64,000 nt of DNA from Pseudomonas tolaasii NCPPB 2192 (GTDB lineage Bacteria > Pseudomonadota > Gammaproteobacteria > Pseudomonadales > Pseudomonadaceae). Below are positions 1 through 7,801 of this stretch, one piece after another. The notes under the pieces were generated by a model. That model searched no databases. It was not told where the DNA came from and saw only the letters and a program-made list of their open reading frames with translations. How positions within the stretch are numbered: position 1 is the first letter of the stretch; each line of letters starts with the position of its first letter. The position numbers and the translations under genes were made by a program. The DNA is taken from positions 124,001 through 188,000 of the forward strand of contig NZ_PHHD01000001.1 in assembly GCF_002813445.1 (NCBI RefSeq). The letters are read 5' to 3'.

Positions 1-473
1 AAGCGGTGCAGGCCATGGCGCGTATCTGTGTCGGCGCCGAAAAGCACCCGACCAGCAAGACCTCCAGCCATCGCATCGGCAAAGTGTTCGAAAGCTGCGA
101 CCAGAGCATCGCCCTGGCCGCCATGTACACCGCCAACCACTTCCCGGGCGTTAAAGCGATCATCGCCTTGACCGAAAGTGGCTACACGCCGTTGATCATG
201 TCGCGTATCCGTTCGTCGGTGCCGATCTACGCGTTCACCCCGCACCGCGAAGCCCAGGCCCGCGCGGCGATGTTCCGTGGCGTGTACACCGTACCGTTCG
301 ACCCGGCTTCGTTGCCGCCGCATGAAGTCAGCCAGGCGGCCATCGACGAACTGGTCAAGCGCGGCGTTGTGGAAAAAGGCGACTGGGTCATCCTGACCAA
401 GGGTGACAGCTACCACACCACCGGCGGCACCAATGGCATGAAGATCCTGCACGTGGGCGACCCGCAGGTTTGA
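1..473 (+). CDS. pyk: Pyruvate kinase, C-terminal part (5' truncated by window edge)
   Basis: Only the last ~156 codons are present and the reading frame is open to the left edge. Pyruvate kinase converts phosphoenolpyruvate and ADP to pyruvate and ATP in the cytoplasm, the last step of lower glycolysis and the Entner-Doudoroff route. The piece is the C-terminal regulatory domain. The stretches KTSSHRIGKVFESCDQSIA and ALTESGYTPLIMSRIRSSVP are characteristic of bacterial pyruvate kinases, as is the ending with WVILTKGD then GGTNGMKILHVG. The family identification is firm. Which isozyme (pykA or pykF type) is not certain, although pykA-like sequences in pseudomonads end this way. A hairpin terminator follows 17 bp after the stop. 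Confidence 0.93.
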   Translation, partial: AVQAMARICVGAEKHPTSKTSSHRIGKVFESCDQSIALAAMYTANHFPGVKAIIALTESGYTPLIMSRIRSSVPIYAFTPHREAQARAAMFRGVYTVPFDPASLPPHEVSQAAIDELVKRGVVEKGDWVILTKGDSYHTTGGTNGMKILHVGDPQV

Positions 474-490
474 CTGAGCGTTGAATGAGA

Positions 491-517
491 AAGCCCCGAC
501 TGGTTCGGGGCTTTTTT
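491..517 (+). terminator. Rho-independent terminator after pyk
   Basis: Perfect 9-bp stem AAGCCCCGA / TCGGGGCTT with a 5-nt loop, followed by a run of T. It lies 17 bp past the pyruvate kinase stop codon. Confidence 0.9.
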
Positions 518-550
518 ATGCCTTGGAGTTTTATGTTGCCGGTTCGGGCC

Positions 551-620
551 TCATCGCGGGCAAGCCCGGCTCCCACAGTTAACTGCATTCCAATGTGGGA
601 GCTGGCTTGCCTGCGATAGC
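551..620. repeat. REP pair, inverted orientation
   Basis: Two REP half-elements converge with their GTGGGAG ends toward the centre: ATCGCGGGCAAGCCCGGC then CTCCCACA, and TGTGGGAGCTGGCTTGCC then TGCGAT. This is the opposite order to most copies in the window, which keep GTGGGAG outermost. It sits between convergent pyk and the crotonase gene. Confidence 0.85.
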
Positions 621-624
621 GTCA

Positions 625-1374
625 TCAGCGTCGAGCGATAAACCCCGACAACGCCGCAATCGCCTCGGGTGATTTCAGCCGCTGGACAAACAGCGCGCCC
701 TCCTCCTCGATCACCTGCCGCAACTGCTGGCGGTCCACGCTTTTCATCAATTGCTTGGTCACCTGCACCGCACCGGGTGCCAGGGTTTCAAAGCGCCCCG
801 CCATTTCCCGCGCCTTAGCCAACGCGGCCTCGCCGCTGCCCAACGCCTCGGTGGCAATTCCCCACTCGGCCGCCTGCTCTCCGGTAAACCCTTCACCCAG
901 CAGCAACAACTCAGCCGCCTTCGCGTGCCCCAGCAGTCGCGGCAGAATCAGGCTTGAACCAAATTCCGGGCACAGCCCCAGATTGACGAACGGCATACGC
1001 AGCCGCGCATCGCGGCTGATGTACACCAGGTCGCAATGCAGCAGCAGTGTCGTGCCGATACCCACTGCCGAACCCGCCACACCGGCAACCACCGGTTTGC
1101 GACAGTTAATCAGGCTTGTCATGAAGTGAAACGGCGGGCTGTCGAGATCACTGGGCGGCTGCTCGAGGAAGTCGCCGATGTCATTACCGGCGGTGAAACA
1201 GTCACTGCTGCCTTGAATCAGCACCGCACGGACATCTGCATCCGCATCCGCCACGTCCAGCGCCTCGGCCAGTTGCGTGTACATGGCGCGGGTCAGGGCG
1301 TTTTTCTTGTCGGGACGGTTGAGCTGCAAGGTCAGCAGCCCGCGTTCGCGGTGCAGCAGGATGGCGTCGGTCAT
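625..1374 (-). CDS. Enoyl-CoA hydratase/isomerase (crotonase) family protein
   Basis: 249 aa, full length for the crotonase superfamily. Members bind acyl-CoA and hydrate, isomerise or otherwise transform it through an oxyanion hole. Visible family features are LNRPDKKNAL near residue 18, GNDIGDF near residue 63 (oxyanion-hole region, the counterpart of GADIKE), and VAGVAGSAVGIGTTLLLHCD near residue 96. The usual first glutamate of hydratases is not obvious: the motif around residues 127-137 reads MPFVNLGLCPEFGSS, with one Glu in the position typical of isomerase-like relatives. The exact substrate cannot be read from sequence. The next gene on the same strand (ferredoxin reductase) starts upstream with a 30-bp gap, so both may share a transcript. 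Confidence 0.85.
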   Translation of the reverse strand: MTDAILLHRERGLLTLQLNRPDKKNALTRAMYTQLAEALDVADADADVRAVLIQGSSDCFTAGNDIGDFLEQPPSDLDSPPFHFMTSLINCRKPVVAGVAGSAVGIGTTLLLHCDLVYISRDARLRMPFVNLGLCPEFGSSLILPRLLGHAKAAELLLLGEGFTGEQAAEWGIATEALGSGEAALAKAREMAGRFETLAPGAVQVTKQLMKSVDRQQLRQVIEEEGALFVQRLKSPEAIAALSGFIARR

Positions 1375-1404
1375 GGCGAATCTCGCGGCTGTAAAGTTCA
1401 GCGC

Positions 1405-2337
1405 TCAACCACGGGGCAGGAACACATCAGCCAGCAGTTGATTGCGCGGCAGTCCCGCCAGAAACAGGCGCTTGGAAAACGCCTCGACATGGGCGGGGTG
1501 CCCGCAGAGTAAAGCCAGAGTTTGCCGCGAAACAAGCCGCAGTTGTGCCAATGCCTGAGACAACTGCGCCGCCGTCCACAGCTCCACCGTGAGGTTCGGA
1601 TGCTGCGCGGCGAGCGCCGCCAGGGGTTCGGCCAAATAATGCCCTTGCGCATCATGGGCCAGATGAATCAGGCGGATGGCGCCCTGATGATCCTGGCGCA
1701 ACGCCTCGCGCAACACGCCCCACAACGGCCCGAGGCCGGTGCCCGAGGCCAGCAGCCAGAGCGGGCGTAACTGCCAGTCAGGGTCGTATTGCAGCGCGCC
1801 GCCACGCAGCTCGCCCAACCGCAGGTGATCGCCTACGGCCAACTGCCGCGCGGCGTTGCTGAACTCGCCGGGCAGGCGACAATCGAGGTGAAACTCTAAA
1901 AACGGCTCTTCCTGGGGCAAACTGGCCAGGGAATAAGGCCGCGCGACCTGCCCCGCCCACAACACCAGATGCTGCCCGGCGCGGTAGCGCAGGCCACGTT
2001 CCGGCTGCAAACGCAGGCGCAGTACTGTCGAACTCAGCCAATCGATGCCGATAACTTGCGCGGGCAAGCCGTCACGCTGCGGGTCAAAGGCTTCAATTTT
2101 CAAATCCCCGGCAACTGCGCACTGGCAAGCCAAACGCCAGCCGTCCTGACGCTGCGCCGGGCTCAAGGCGTCGGACTGCTTGTCCTCAACCGCCCCCTCG
2201 CAGCGCACCAGGCACGCATGGCAACTGCCCGCGCGGCAGCTATAAGGCACGGCAACGCCCGCCTGATTCAAGGCGTCCAGCAAATTGCTGCCGGTGGAGA
2301 CCGACCAGTGGCGTTCGCCGACGTGCAGTTCAGGCAT
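1405..2337 (-). CDS. [2Fe-2S] ferredoxin / FAD-NAD(P)H oxidoreductase fusion
   Basis: 310 aa with three modules: an N-terminal plant-type [2Fe-2S] ferredoxin, an FAD-binding barrel and an NAD(P)-binding fold. The cluster ligands read CRAGSCHACLVRC near residues 34-46, with a further Cys in RLACQC near 71. The flavin motif is RPYSLAS near 138, and the nucleotide motif is LASGTGLGPLWGV near 196. The same architecture is seen in CDP-6-deoxyglucose reductases, oxygenase reductases and related electron-transfer proteins. Its partner is unknown. The open frame extends 65 codons further upstream, but that part lies inside a REP element and reads as repeat-derived peptide, so ATG at 2337 (MPELHVGERHW) is chosen. 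It diverges from fumarase. Confidence 0.8.
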   Translation of the reverse strand: MPELHVGERHWSVSTGSNLLDALNQAGVAVPYSCRAGSCHACLVRCEGAVEDKQSDALSPAQRQDGWRLACQCAVAGDLKIEAFDPQRDGLPAQVIGIDWLSSTVLRLRLQPERGLRYRAGQHLVLWAGQVARPYSLASLPQEEPFLEFHLDCRLPGEFSNAARQLAVGDHLRLGELRGGALQYDPDWQLRPLWLLASGTGLGPLWGVLREALRQDHQGAIRLIHLAHDAQGHYLAEPLAALAAQHPNLTVELWTAAQLSQALAQLRLVSRQTLALLCGHPAHVEAFSKRLFLAGLPRNQLLADVFLPRG

Positions 2338-2389
2338 ATAACTCTCAAACAACGCGAATGTTCGCCAACGATAACGCCGGCAGCTTTTT

Positions 2390-2477
2390 TGTGGGAGCGG
2401 GCTTGCCCGCGAGAGCAGACTATCAGGTCCCCCACGCTGGCTGACACACCGCCTTCGCGGGCAAGCCCGCTCCCACA
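2390..2477. repeat. REPIN (two REP arms, GTGGGAGCGGGC type)
   Basis: Arms TGTGGGAGCGGGCTTGCC and its reverse complement enclose about 45 bp of non-repeat sequence. It lies between the divergent ferredoxin-reductase and fumarase genes, so transcripts from either promoter could carry the hairpin. Confidence 0.88.
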
Positions 2478-2670
2478 TCGGCCCTGTGTTCACACTCATC
2501 AGAGTTTGACCATAGTCGGGTGTATCGGCCACCGAGCCGGGTTATACTGCCGCGCCTTTTTAGCGTCGCGCCTGCACCACTTTGGCGTGCCTTGGAAAGG
2601 TGGCTCCAGCCGACCGATGCAACACTGGCGCCACCTTTATTGAATGTTCCCTTATAGAGGAGCGCGACTC

Positions 2671-4194
2671 ATGACCGTGATCAAGCAAGACGACCTGATT
2701 CAGAGCGTTGCCGACGCCCTGCAATTCATTTCCTACTACCACCCCGTGGATTTCATCCAGGCCATGCACGAAGCCTACCTGCGCGAAGAATCGCCAGCGG
2801 CCCGTGATTCCATCGCCCAGATCCTGATCAACTCGCGCATGTGCGCCACCGGCCACCGCCCGATCTGCCAGGACACCGGTATCGTCACCGTGTTCGTGCG
2901 CGTAGGCATGGACGTGCGTTGGGATGGCGCCACCATGGGCCTGGACGACATGATCAACGAGGGCGTGCGTCGCGCCTACAACCTGCCGGAAAACGTCCTG
3001 CGTGCATCGATCCTGGCCGACCCGGCAGGCGCGCGTAAAAACACCAAGGACAACACCCCTGCAGTCATCCACTACTCCATCGTCCCGGGCAACACCGTGG
3101 AAGTGGACGTAGCGGCCAAGGGCGGTGGTTCCGAGAACAAGTCGAAAATGGCCATGCTCAACCCGTCCGACTCGATCGTCGACTGGGTATTGAAGACCGT
3201 TCCGACCATGGGCGCCGGCTGGTGCCCACCGGGCATGCTCGGCATCGGCATCGGCGGCACCGCCGAGAAAGCCGCGGTGATGGCCAAGGAAGTATTGATG
3301 GAGTCCATCGACATTCACGAGCTGAAAAAGCGCGGCCCGCAGAACCGTATCGAAGAGATGCGCCTGGAGCTGTTCGAGAAGGTCAACCAGCTGGGCATCG
3401 GCGCCCAGGGCCTGGGTGGCCTGACCACCGTGCTCGACGTGAAGATCATGGACTACCCGACCCACGCCGCCTCCCTGCCGGTGTGCATGATCCCCAACTG
3501 CGCCGCCACCCGTCACGCGCACTTCGTGCTCGACGGCTCGGGCCCGGCGTCGCTGGAAGCGCCACCGCTGGACGCCTACCCGGAAATCGTCTGGGAAGCC
3601 GGCCCGTCGGCCCGCCGCGTCAACCTCGACACCCTGACCCCGGAAGAAGTGCAGAGCTGGCAGCCGGGCGAAACCGTGTTGCTCAACGGCAAGATGCTCA
3701 CCGGCCGCGACGCCGCGCACAAGCGCATGGTCGAAATGCTGAACAAGGGCGAAACCCTGCCGGTGGACCTCAAGGGTCGCTTCATCTACTACGTCGGCCC
3801 GGTTGATCCGGTGCGCGAAGAGGTGGTTGGCCCGGCTGGCCCGACCACCGCAACGCGGATGGACAAGTTCACCCGTCAGATCCTGGAGCAAACCGGCCTG
3901 CTGGGCATGATCGGCAAATCCGAGCGCGGCCCGACCGCCATCGAAGCGATCAAGGACCACAAGGCCGTGTACCTGATGGCCGTGGGCGGCGCCGCTTACC
4001 TGGTGGCGCAAGCCATCAAGAAGTCGCGCGTTGTCGCTTTCGCCGAACTGGGCATGGAAGCGATCTACGAGTTCGACGTGAAAGACATGCCGGTCACCGT
4101 TGCTGTCGACAGCAAAGGCGAATCCGTGCACATCACCGGTCCTGCCATCTGGCAGAAAAAGATCAGTGAAAGCCTGGCGGTAGAAGTGCAGTAA
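2671..4194 (+). CDS. fumA: Class I fumarate hydratase (iron-sulfur, oxygen-labile type)
   Basis: 507 aa, the usual length of single-chain class I fumarases. It interconverts fumarate and malate in the TCA cycle using a [4Fe-4S] cluster. Expected cysteine regions are visible: CATGHRPICQDTG near residue 60-72, and CMIPNCAATRHAH near 272. The C-terminal beta domain contains GKSERGPTAIEAIK and VGGAAYLVAQAIK, typical of the family. An in-frame ATG exists nine codons earlier, but the ATG at 2671 has a GAGGAG ribosome site 9 bp upstream and matches the family N terminus (TVIKQDDLIQSVADALQ). A strong terminator follows. Many bacteria switch to class II fumarase under iron limitation; this gene is the iron-dependent form. 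Confidence 0.95.
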   Translation: MTVIKQDDLIQSVADALQFISYYHPVDFIQAMHEAYLREESPAARDSIAQILINSRMCATGHRPICQDTGIVTVFVRVGMDVRWDGATMGLDDMINEGVRRAYNLPENVLRASILADPAGARKNTKDNTPAVIHYSIVPGNTVEVDVAAKGGGSENKSKMAMLNPSDSIVDWVLKTVPTMGAGWCPPGMLGIGIGGTAEKAAVMAKEVLMESIDIHELKKRGPQNRIEEMRLELFEKVNQLGIGAQGLGGLTTVLDVKIMDYPTHAASLPVCMIPNCAATRHAHFVLDGSGPASLEAPPLDAYPEIVWEAGPSARRVNLDTLTPEEVQSWQPGETVLLNGKMLTGRDAAHKRMVEMLNKGETLPVDLKGRFIYYVGPVDPVREEVVGPAGPTTATRMDKFTRQILEQTGLLGMIGKSERGPTAIEAIKDHKAVYLMAVGGAAYLVAQAIKKSRVVAFAELGMEAIYEFDVKDMPVTVAVDSKGESVHITGPAIWQKKISESLAVEVQ

Positions 4195-4214
4195 GCACCT
4201 CCCTGCAAGAATAA

Positions 4215-4250
4215 AGGCGACTGCGGCCCCATGGCCCAGTCGCCTTTTTT
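4215..4250 (+). terminator. Rho-independent terminator after fumarase
   Basis: AGGCGACTG stem pairing with CAGTCGCCT around a GGCCCCATGGCC inner portion, then TTTTTT. It lies about 20 bp after the fumarase stop. Confidence 0.9.
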
Positions 4251-4284
4251 ATGGCAGCAGCTATTGTCATGATGAACTCGGACA

Positions 4285-4371
4285 TGTGGGAGCTGGCTTG
4301 CCTGCGATGGCATCACCTCGGTTTTCAAGTGATACCGAGGTGATGCCATCGCAGGCAAGCCAGCTCCCACA
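4285..4371. repeat. REPIN between fumarase and sensor kinase
   Basis: TGTGGGAGCTGGCTTGCC arm and its exact inverted copy, extended inward by GCGATGGCATCACCTCGG and its complement, giving a nearly perfect long palindrome with a short central loop. Confidence 0.92.
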
Positions 4372-4444
4372 AAAGCGGGCTGACCACAAGATCCCGGCAG
4401 TGCATGGTATGGTGCACTCCCTTACCGTGCCTGCCCCTCACCGT

Positions 4445-6211
4445 ATGATCGTGATCCCTCGCCCCCTGCGCCTGACCTTCTATTCCCTGTTGATCATCGC
4501 CGGTGCGGTGCTGGCCGCGGCCCTGGCCACGCGGCATGCCGAGCGCCAGGCGCTGGTGGACGACGCCGCCCGTGCCAATCAACAACTGGCGTTGTACGCC
4601 AATTCGCTGCACACCTTGATCGAACGTTACCGCGCCCTGCCCGCCGTGCTGGCGCTGGACTCGGAAATGATCAGCGCCCTGAAAAACCCGGTGGATGCCA
4701 GGACTCAAGACGTGCTCAACCGCAAGCTTGAGCGCATCAACGGCGCAGCGCAGTCGTCCACCCTGGAATTGATGGACCGTACCGGCCTGGCCGTGGCCGC
4801 GAGCAACTGGAACCTGCCAAGCAGTTATGTGGGGCACAACTACGCGTTTCGCCCCTACTTCAGCCAGACGCTGAGCCAGGGCACCGGGCGCTTTTACGCC
4901 GTGGGCGTGACCACCGGCATCCCCGGCTACTTTCTCTCAAGCGCAGTGGTGGATGAACACGAGCAGTTCCTCGGCGCAATGGTGGTGAAACTGGAGTTTC
5001 CCGAGCTGGAACGCGAATGGGCACAGGGCAACGACCTGCTGCTGGTCAGCGATGCACGGGGCATCGTGTTTATCGCCAACCAGCCCGGCTGGCGCTACCG
5101 CAACCTGCGCCCGCTGTCGGCCGGCGACCTTGCCGAACTCAAGGCCACCCGCCAGTACGACAAGAAACACCTGCAACCGCTGGACAGCCAGACGCTGCAA
5201 CGTTTCGACGAAAACAGCCATTTGATGCGCGTCAACGGCCCCGACGGCAACGCCAATTACATCTGGGAATCCCTGCCGCTAAAAGCCGAGGGCTGGACCC
5301 TGCACCTGTTGCGCAAGCCGCAGTTCGCTTTTGAAGACCAACGCAATGCAGGGCTTGCGGCTGCAGGGTCCTGGCTGGCACTGGTGTTTCTGCTGCTGTT
5401 TTTGACCCAACGCTGGCGCCTCGCCCGCTTGCGCCAGCGCAGCCGCGAAGAACTCGAACAACTCGTGGAAGAACGCACCCAGGCCCTGCGCACCGCTCAG
5501 GACGGCCTGGTGCAATCGGCGAAGCTGGCGGCGCTGGGGCAGATGTCGGCCGCCCTTGCCCATGAAATCAACCAGCCGCTGACCGCCCAGCGCATGCAAT
5601 TGGCGACCTTGCGCCTGCTGCTCGACCATGGCCGCGTGGACGACGCCTACAAGGCGCTCACGCCGCTGGACGACATGCTCACGCGCATGGCCGCGCTCAC
5701 CGGCCACCTCAAGACGTTCGCACGTAAAAGCCCGAGTGGCCTGCGCGAGAAGCTCGACCTGGCCACGGTGGTCGACCAGTCCCTGCACTTGCTCGACGCA
5801 CGTTTGCGTGACGAGGCCATCGGCGTGGTGCTCGACCTGACTCGTCCGGCCCTCGTGCGCGGCGACGCCATTCGCCTGGAGCAAGTGCTGATCAACCTGC
5901 TGCGCAACGCCCTCGACGCCATGGCCGACACGCCGCGCAAACGTCTGGAAATTCGTCTGCACGCCGACCAGCAGCTGTGGCGCCTGACCGTCAGCGACAG
6001 CGGCGGCGGAATTGCCGAAGAGCACCTCAACAGCGTGTTCGACCCCTTCTTCACCACCAAACCGGTGGGCGACGGGCTCGGCTTGGGGCTGGCGGTGTCC
6101 TACGCTATCGTGCACGAATTGGGCGGCCGCCTGATCGCGGGCAACCGCGGCGACGGCGCGGTGTTTACCCTGACCTTGCCTATCGCGCTGGAGACGCCCG
6201 ACCTATGTTGA
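4445..6211 (+). CDS. DctB/MifS-type membrane sensor histidine kinase
   Basis: 588 aa. TM1 covers about residues 8-28, followed by a large periplasmic sensor region of the double-Cache kind seen in DctB. TM2 is at about 301-322. The cytoplasmic part has a coiled coil, the H-box GQMSAALAHEINQPLTA (phospho-His near 373), the N-box INLLRNALDAM, and ATP-lid glycines GDGLGLGLAVSY. The AHEINQPL form is typical of DctB-like kinases that sense C4 or C5 dicarboxylates. The stop overlaps the next gene by 7 bp. With that sigma54 activator and the adjacent 2-oxoglutarate-type permease, a role resembling P. aeruginosa MifS (2-oxoglutarate sensing) is inferred. The open frame begins earlier inside the REPIN; ATG 4445 is preferred, ATG 4409 is possible. 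Confidence 0.88.
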   Translation: MIVIPRPLRLTFYSLLIIAGAVLAAALATRHAERQALVDDAARANQQLALYANSLHTLIERYRALPAVLALDSEMISALKNPVDARTQDVLNRKLERINGAAQSSTLELMDRTGLAVAASNWNLPSSYVGHNYAFRPYFSQTLSQGTGRFYAVGVTTGIPGYFLSSAVVDEHEQFLGAMVVKLEFPELEREWAQGNDLLLVSDARGIVFIANQPGWRYRNLRPLSAGDLAELKATRQYDKKHLQPLDSQTLQRFDENSHLMRVNGPDGNANYIWESLPLKAEGWTLHLLRKPQFAFEDQRNAGLAAAGSWLALVFLLLFLTQRWRLARLRQRSREELEQLVEERTQALRTAQDGLVQSAKLAALGQMSAALAHEINQPLTAQRMQLATLRLLLDHGRVDDAYKALTPLDDMLTRMAALTGHLKTFARKSPSGLREKLDLATVVDQSLHLLDARLRDEAIGVVLDLTRPALVRGDAIRLEQVLINLLRNALDAMADTPRKRLEIRLHADQQLWRLTVSDSGGGIAEEHLNSVFDPFFTTKPVGDGLGLGLAVSYAIVHELGGRLIAGNRGDGAVFTLTLPIALETPDLC

Positions 6212-7530
6212 ACGCGGTGATTGTGGTCGATGATGAAGCCAGTATTCGCACGGCCGTTGAGCAATGGCTGAGCCTGTCGGGGTTTGAGGTGCAGTTGTTC
6301 AGCCGCGCCGAGGAATGCCTGGCGCAACTGCCCAGGGATTTCCCCGGCGTGATCCTGAGCGACGTGCGCATGCCCGGCCTCAGCGGCCTGGAGCTGCTCG
6401 CCGAGGTGCAGCGCCGGGATGCCGACTTGCCGGTGATCCTGCTCACCGGCCACGGCGACGTACCGATGGCCGTGGAGGCCATGCGCGACGGAGCCTACGA
6501 CTTTCTGGAAAAACCCTTCAGCCCCGACGCCCTGCTCAACGGCTTGCGCCGTGCACTGGATAAACGCGGGCTGATTCTGGAAAACCGTCGCCTGCACCAA
6601 CAGGCCGACCAGCGTGCACAGCTGGAATCAACCTTGCTCGGCGTGTCGCGGGGTTTGCAAACCTTGCGCCGCCAAGTGCTGGACCTGGCGAACTTGCCGG
6701 TCAACGTGTTGATCCGTGGCGAGACCGGCAGCGGCAAAGAGCTGGTCGCGCGCTGCCTGCATGATTTCGGGCCGCGCGCGAAGAAACCCTTTGTCGCACT
6801 CAACTGCGCCGCCATCCCCGAGCAGCTGTTCGAAGCCGAGTTGTTCGGCCACGAAAGCGGCGCGTTCACCGGCGCTCAGGGCAAGCGCATCGGCAAGCTG
6901 GAATATGCCCATGGCGGCACGCTGTTTCTCGACGAAATCGAAAGCATGCCGCTGGCTCAGCAGGTGAAATTGCTGCGGGTGTTGCAGGAACAGAAGCTGG
7001 AGCGACTGGGCTCCAACCAAAGCATTCATGTGGATTTGCGCATCATCGCCGCCACCAAGCCGGATCTGCTGGACGAGGCCCGCGCCGGGCGGTTTCGCGA
7101 AGACCTGGCGTATCGACTGAACGTTGCGCAGTTGCGCCTGCCGCCTTTGCGCGAGCGCCGCGAAGACATTCCGTTGCTCTACGAGCACTTTGCCCACAGT
7201 GCCGCCGAGCGTCTGGGCCGCAGTGCCACCCCCTTGAGCGGCCCGCAACTGGGGCGCCTGCTCAGCCATGACTGGCCGGGCAATGTGCGTGAATTGGCCA
7301 ACGCCGCCGAACGCCAGGTACTGGGCCTGGGCGAACCGGAGCCGGAAGGCGTCGAGGCCGGGCAATCCCTGGCGGCGCAGCAGGAGGCTTTCGAAGCCCA
7401 TTGCCTGAAGGCTGCGCTGATGCGGCACAAGGGCGATATCAAGGCGGTGCTGGCGGAGTTGCAACTGCCGCGGCGTACGTTCAATGAGAAGATGCAGCGG
7501 CATGGGTTGGTGCGGGATTCGTTCCTCTAG
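6205..7530 (+). CDS. DctD/MifR-type sigma54-dependent response regulator
   Basis: 441 aa in three domains. The receiver has acidic residues VVDDE near 8-12 and the phospho-acceptor in ILSDVRMPG near Asp53. The AAA+ sigma54-interaction domain has Walker A GETGSGKE near 172, the GAFTGA loop near 219, and Walker B GGTLFLDEIES. The C-terminal Fis-type helix-turn-helix lies near 405-440 (KGDIKAVLAELQLPRRTFNEK). It should be phosphorylated by the kinase encoded just upstream (7-bp overlap) and then activate RNA polymerase carrying sigma54. A close-to-consensus sigma54 promoter and repeated candidate operator lie immediately downstream, in front of the permease gene, which is the obvious target. Confidence 0.93.
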   Translation: MLNAVIVVDDEASIRTAVEQWLSLSGFEVQLFSRAEECLAQLPRDFPGVILSDVRMPGLSGLELLAEVQRRDADLPVILLTGHGDVPMAVEAMRDGAYDFLEKPFSPDALLNGLRRALDKRGLILENRRLHQQADQRAQLESTLLGVSRGLQTLRRQVLDLANLPVNVLIRGETGSGKELVARCLHDFGPRAKKPFVALNCAAIPEQLFEAELFGHESGAFTGAQGKRIGKLEYAHGGTLFLDEIESMPLAQQVKLLRVLQEQKLERLGSNQSIHVDLRIIAATKPDLLDEARAGRFREDLAYRLNVAQLRLPPLRERREDIPLLYEHFAHSAAERLGRSATPLSGPQLGRLLSHDWPGNVRELANAAERQVLGLGEPEPEGVEAGQSLAAQQEAFEAHCLKAALMRHKGDIKAVLAELQLPRRTFNEKMQRHGLVRDSFL

Positions 7531-7558
7531 GTCGAATCTCGCGTTGTCTGTAAGACGC

Positions 7559-7621
7559 TATCGCGGGCAAGCCCGCTCCCACATTTTTGATCTGTGAATA
7601 AGCTGGCTTGCCTGCGATAGG
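7559..7621. repeat. REP pair, inverted orientation, right arm truncated
   Basis: Left part CTATCGCGGGCAAGCCCG then CTCCCACA; right part AGCTGGCTTGCCTGCGATAG without its usual TGTGGG outer bases. It directly precedes the putative regulator binding sites of the permease gene. Confidence 0.75.
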
Positions 7622-7635
7622 GTCAGCCGCCATAA

Positions 7636-7682
7636 GCGGATTTCCGCTCACCACCTGAAAATCATCAGCAACTTTCCGCTCA
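7636..7682 (+). promoter_or_regulatory. Candidate upstream activator site for the MifR/DctD-like regulator
   Basis: TTTCCGCTCA occurs twice, at 7641-7650 and 7673-7682, starting 32 bp apart (about three helical turns). The first copy belongs to a palindrome GCGGATTTCCGC. The pair lies about 40-90 bp upstream of the -24 element, the usual place for sigma54-activator binding. The repeats are directly visible; their binding by this regulator is inference. Confidence 0.5.
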
Positions 7683-7723
7683 AAAAAATCCGCCAACCCT
7701 TCTAAACCGGGCCTTCATCTACC

Positions 7724-7739
7724 TGGCACAGCTTCTGCT
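7724..7739 (+). promoter_or_regulatory. Sigma54 (-24/-12) promoter of kgtP
   Basis: TGGCACAGCTTCTGCT fits the consensus TGGCACGNNNNTTGCW at all but two positions and keeps the GG and GC dinucleotides at the required spacing. It is 63 bp upstream of the chosen kgtP start. Confidence 0.78.
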
Positions 7740-7774
7740 ATAGCCCGAACCAGGCTGCGCTGACGCGGCTCCAC

Positions 7775-7782
7775 AAAAACAA
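7775..7782 (+). promoter_or_regulatory. CA-rich Hfq/Crc-type motif in kgtP leader
   Basis: AAAAACAA fits the AAnAAnAA pattern used by the Hfq/Crc repressor complex in Pseudomonas and lies 7 nt before the AAGGA ribosome site of kgtP. Repression of this gene by that complex is inference. Confidence 0.45.
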
Positions 7783-7801
7783 TTAGATGAAGGATCCTTC
7801 A

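Noticed and set aside
551..620. CRISPR-like repeat units
   Set aside because: The repeated palindromes are dispersed singly through 64 kb with no regular spacers or cas genes; they are REP/REPIN elements.
2560..4131. Long minus-strand open frame (523 codons) across the fumarase gene
   Set aside because: It is a shadow of fumA: high-GC third positions open the opposite frame, the peptide is His/Val-rich with no family resemblance, and no ribosome site is present.
4286..4444. Upstream in-frame extension of the DctB-like kinase
   Set aside because: The extra residues (GAGLPAMASPR...) are translated REPIN sequence, as the same peptide appears at other REP copies; ATG 4445 begins the real signal-anchor.
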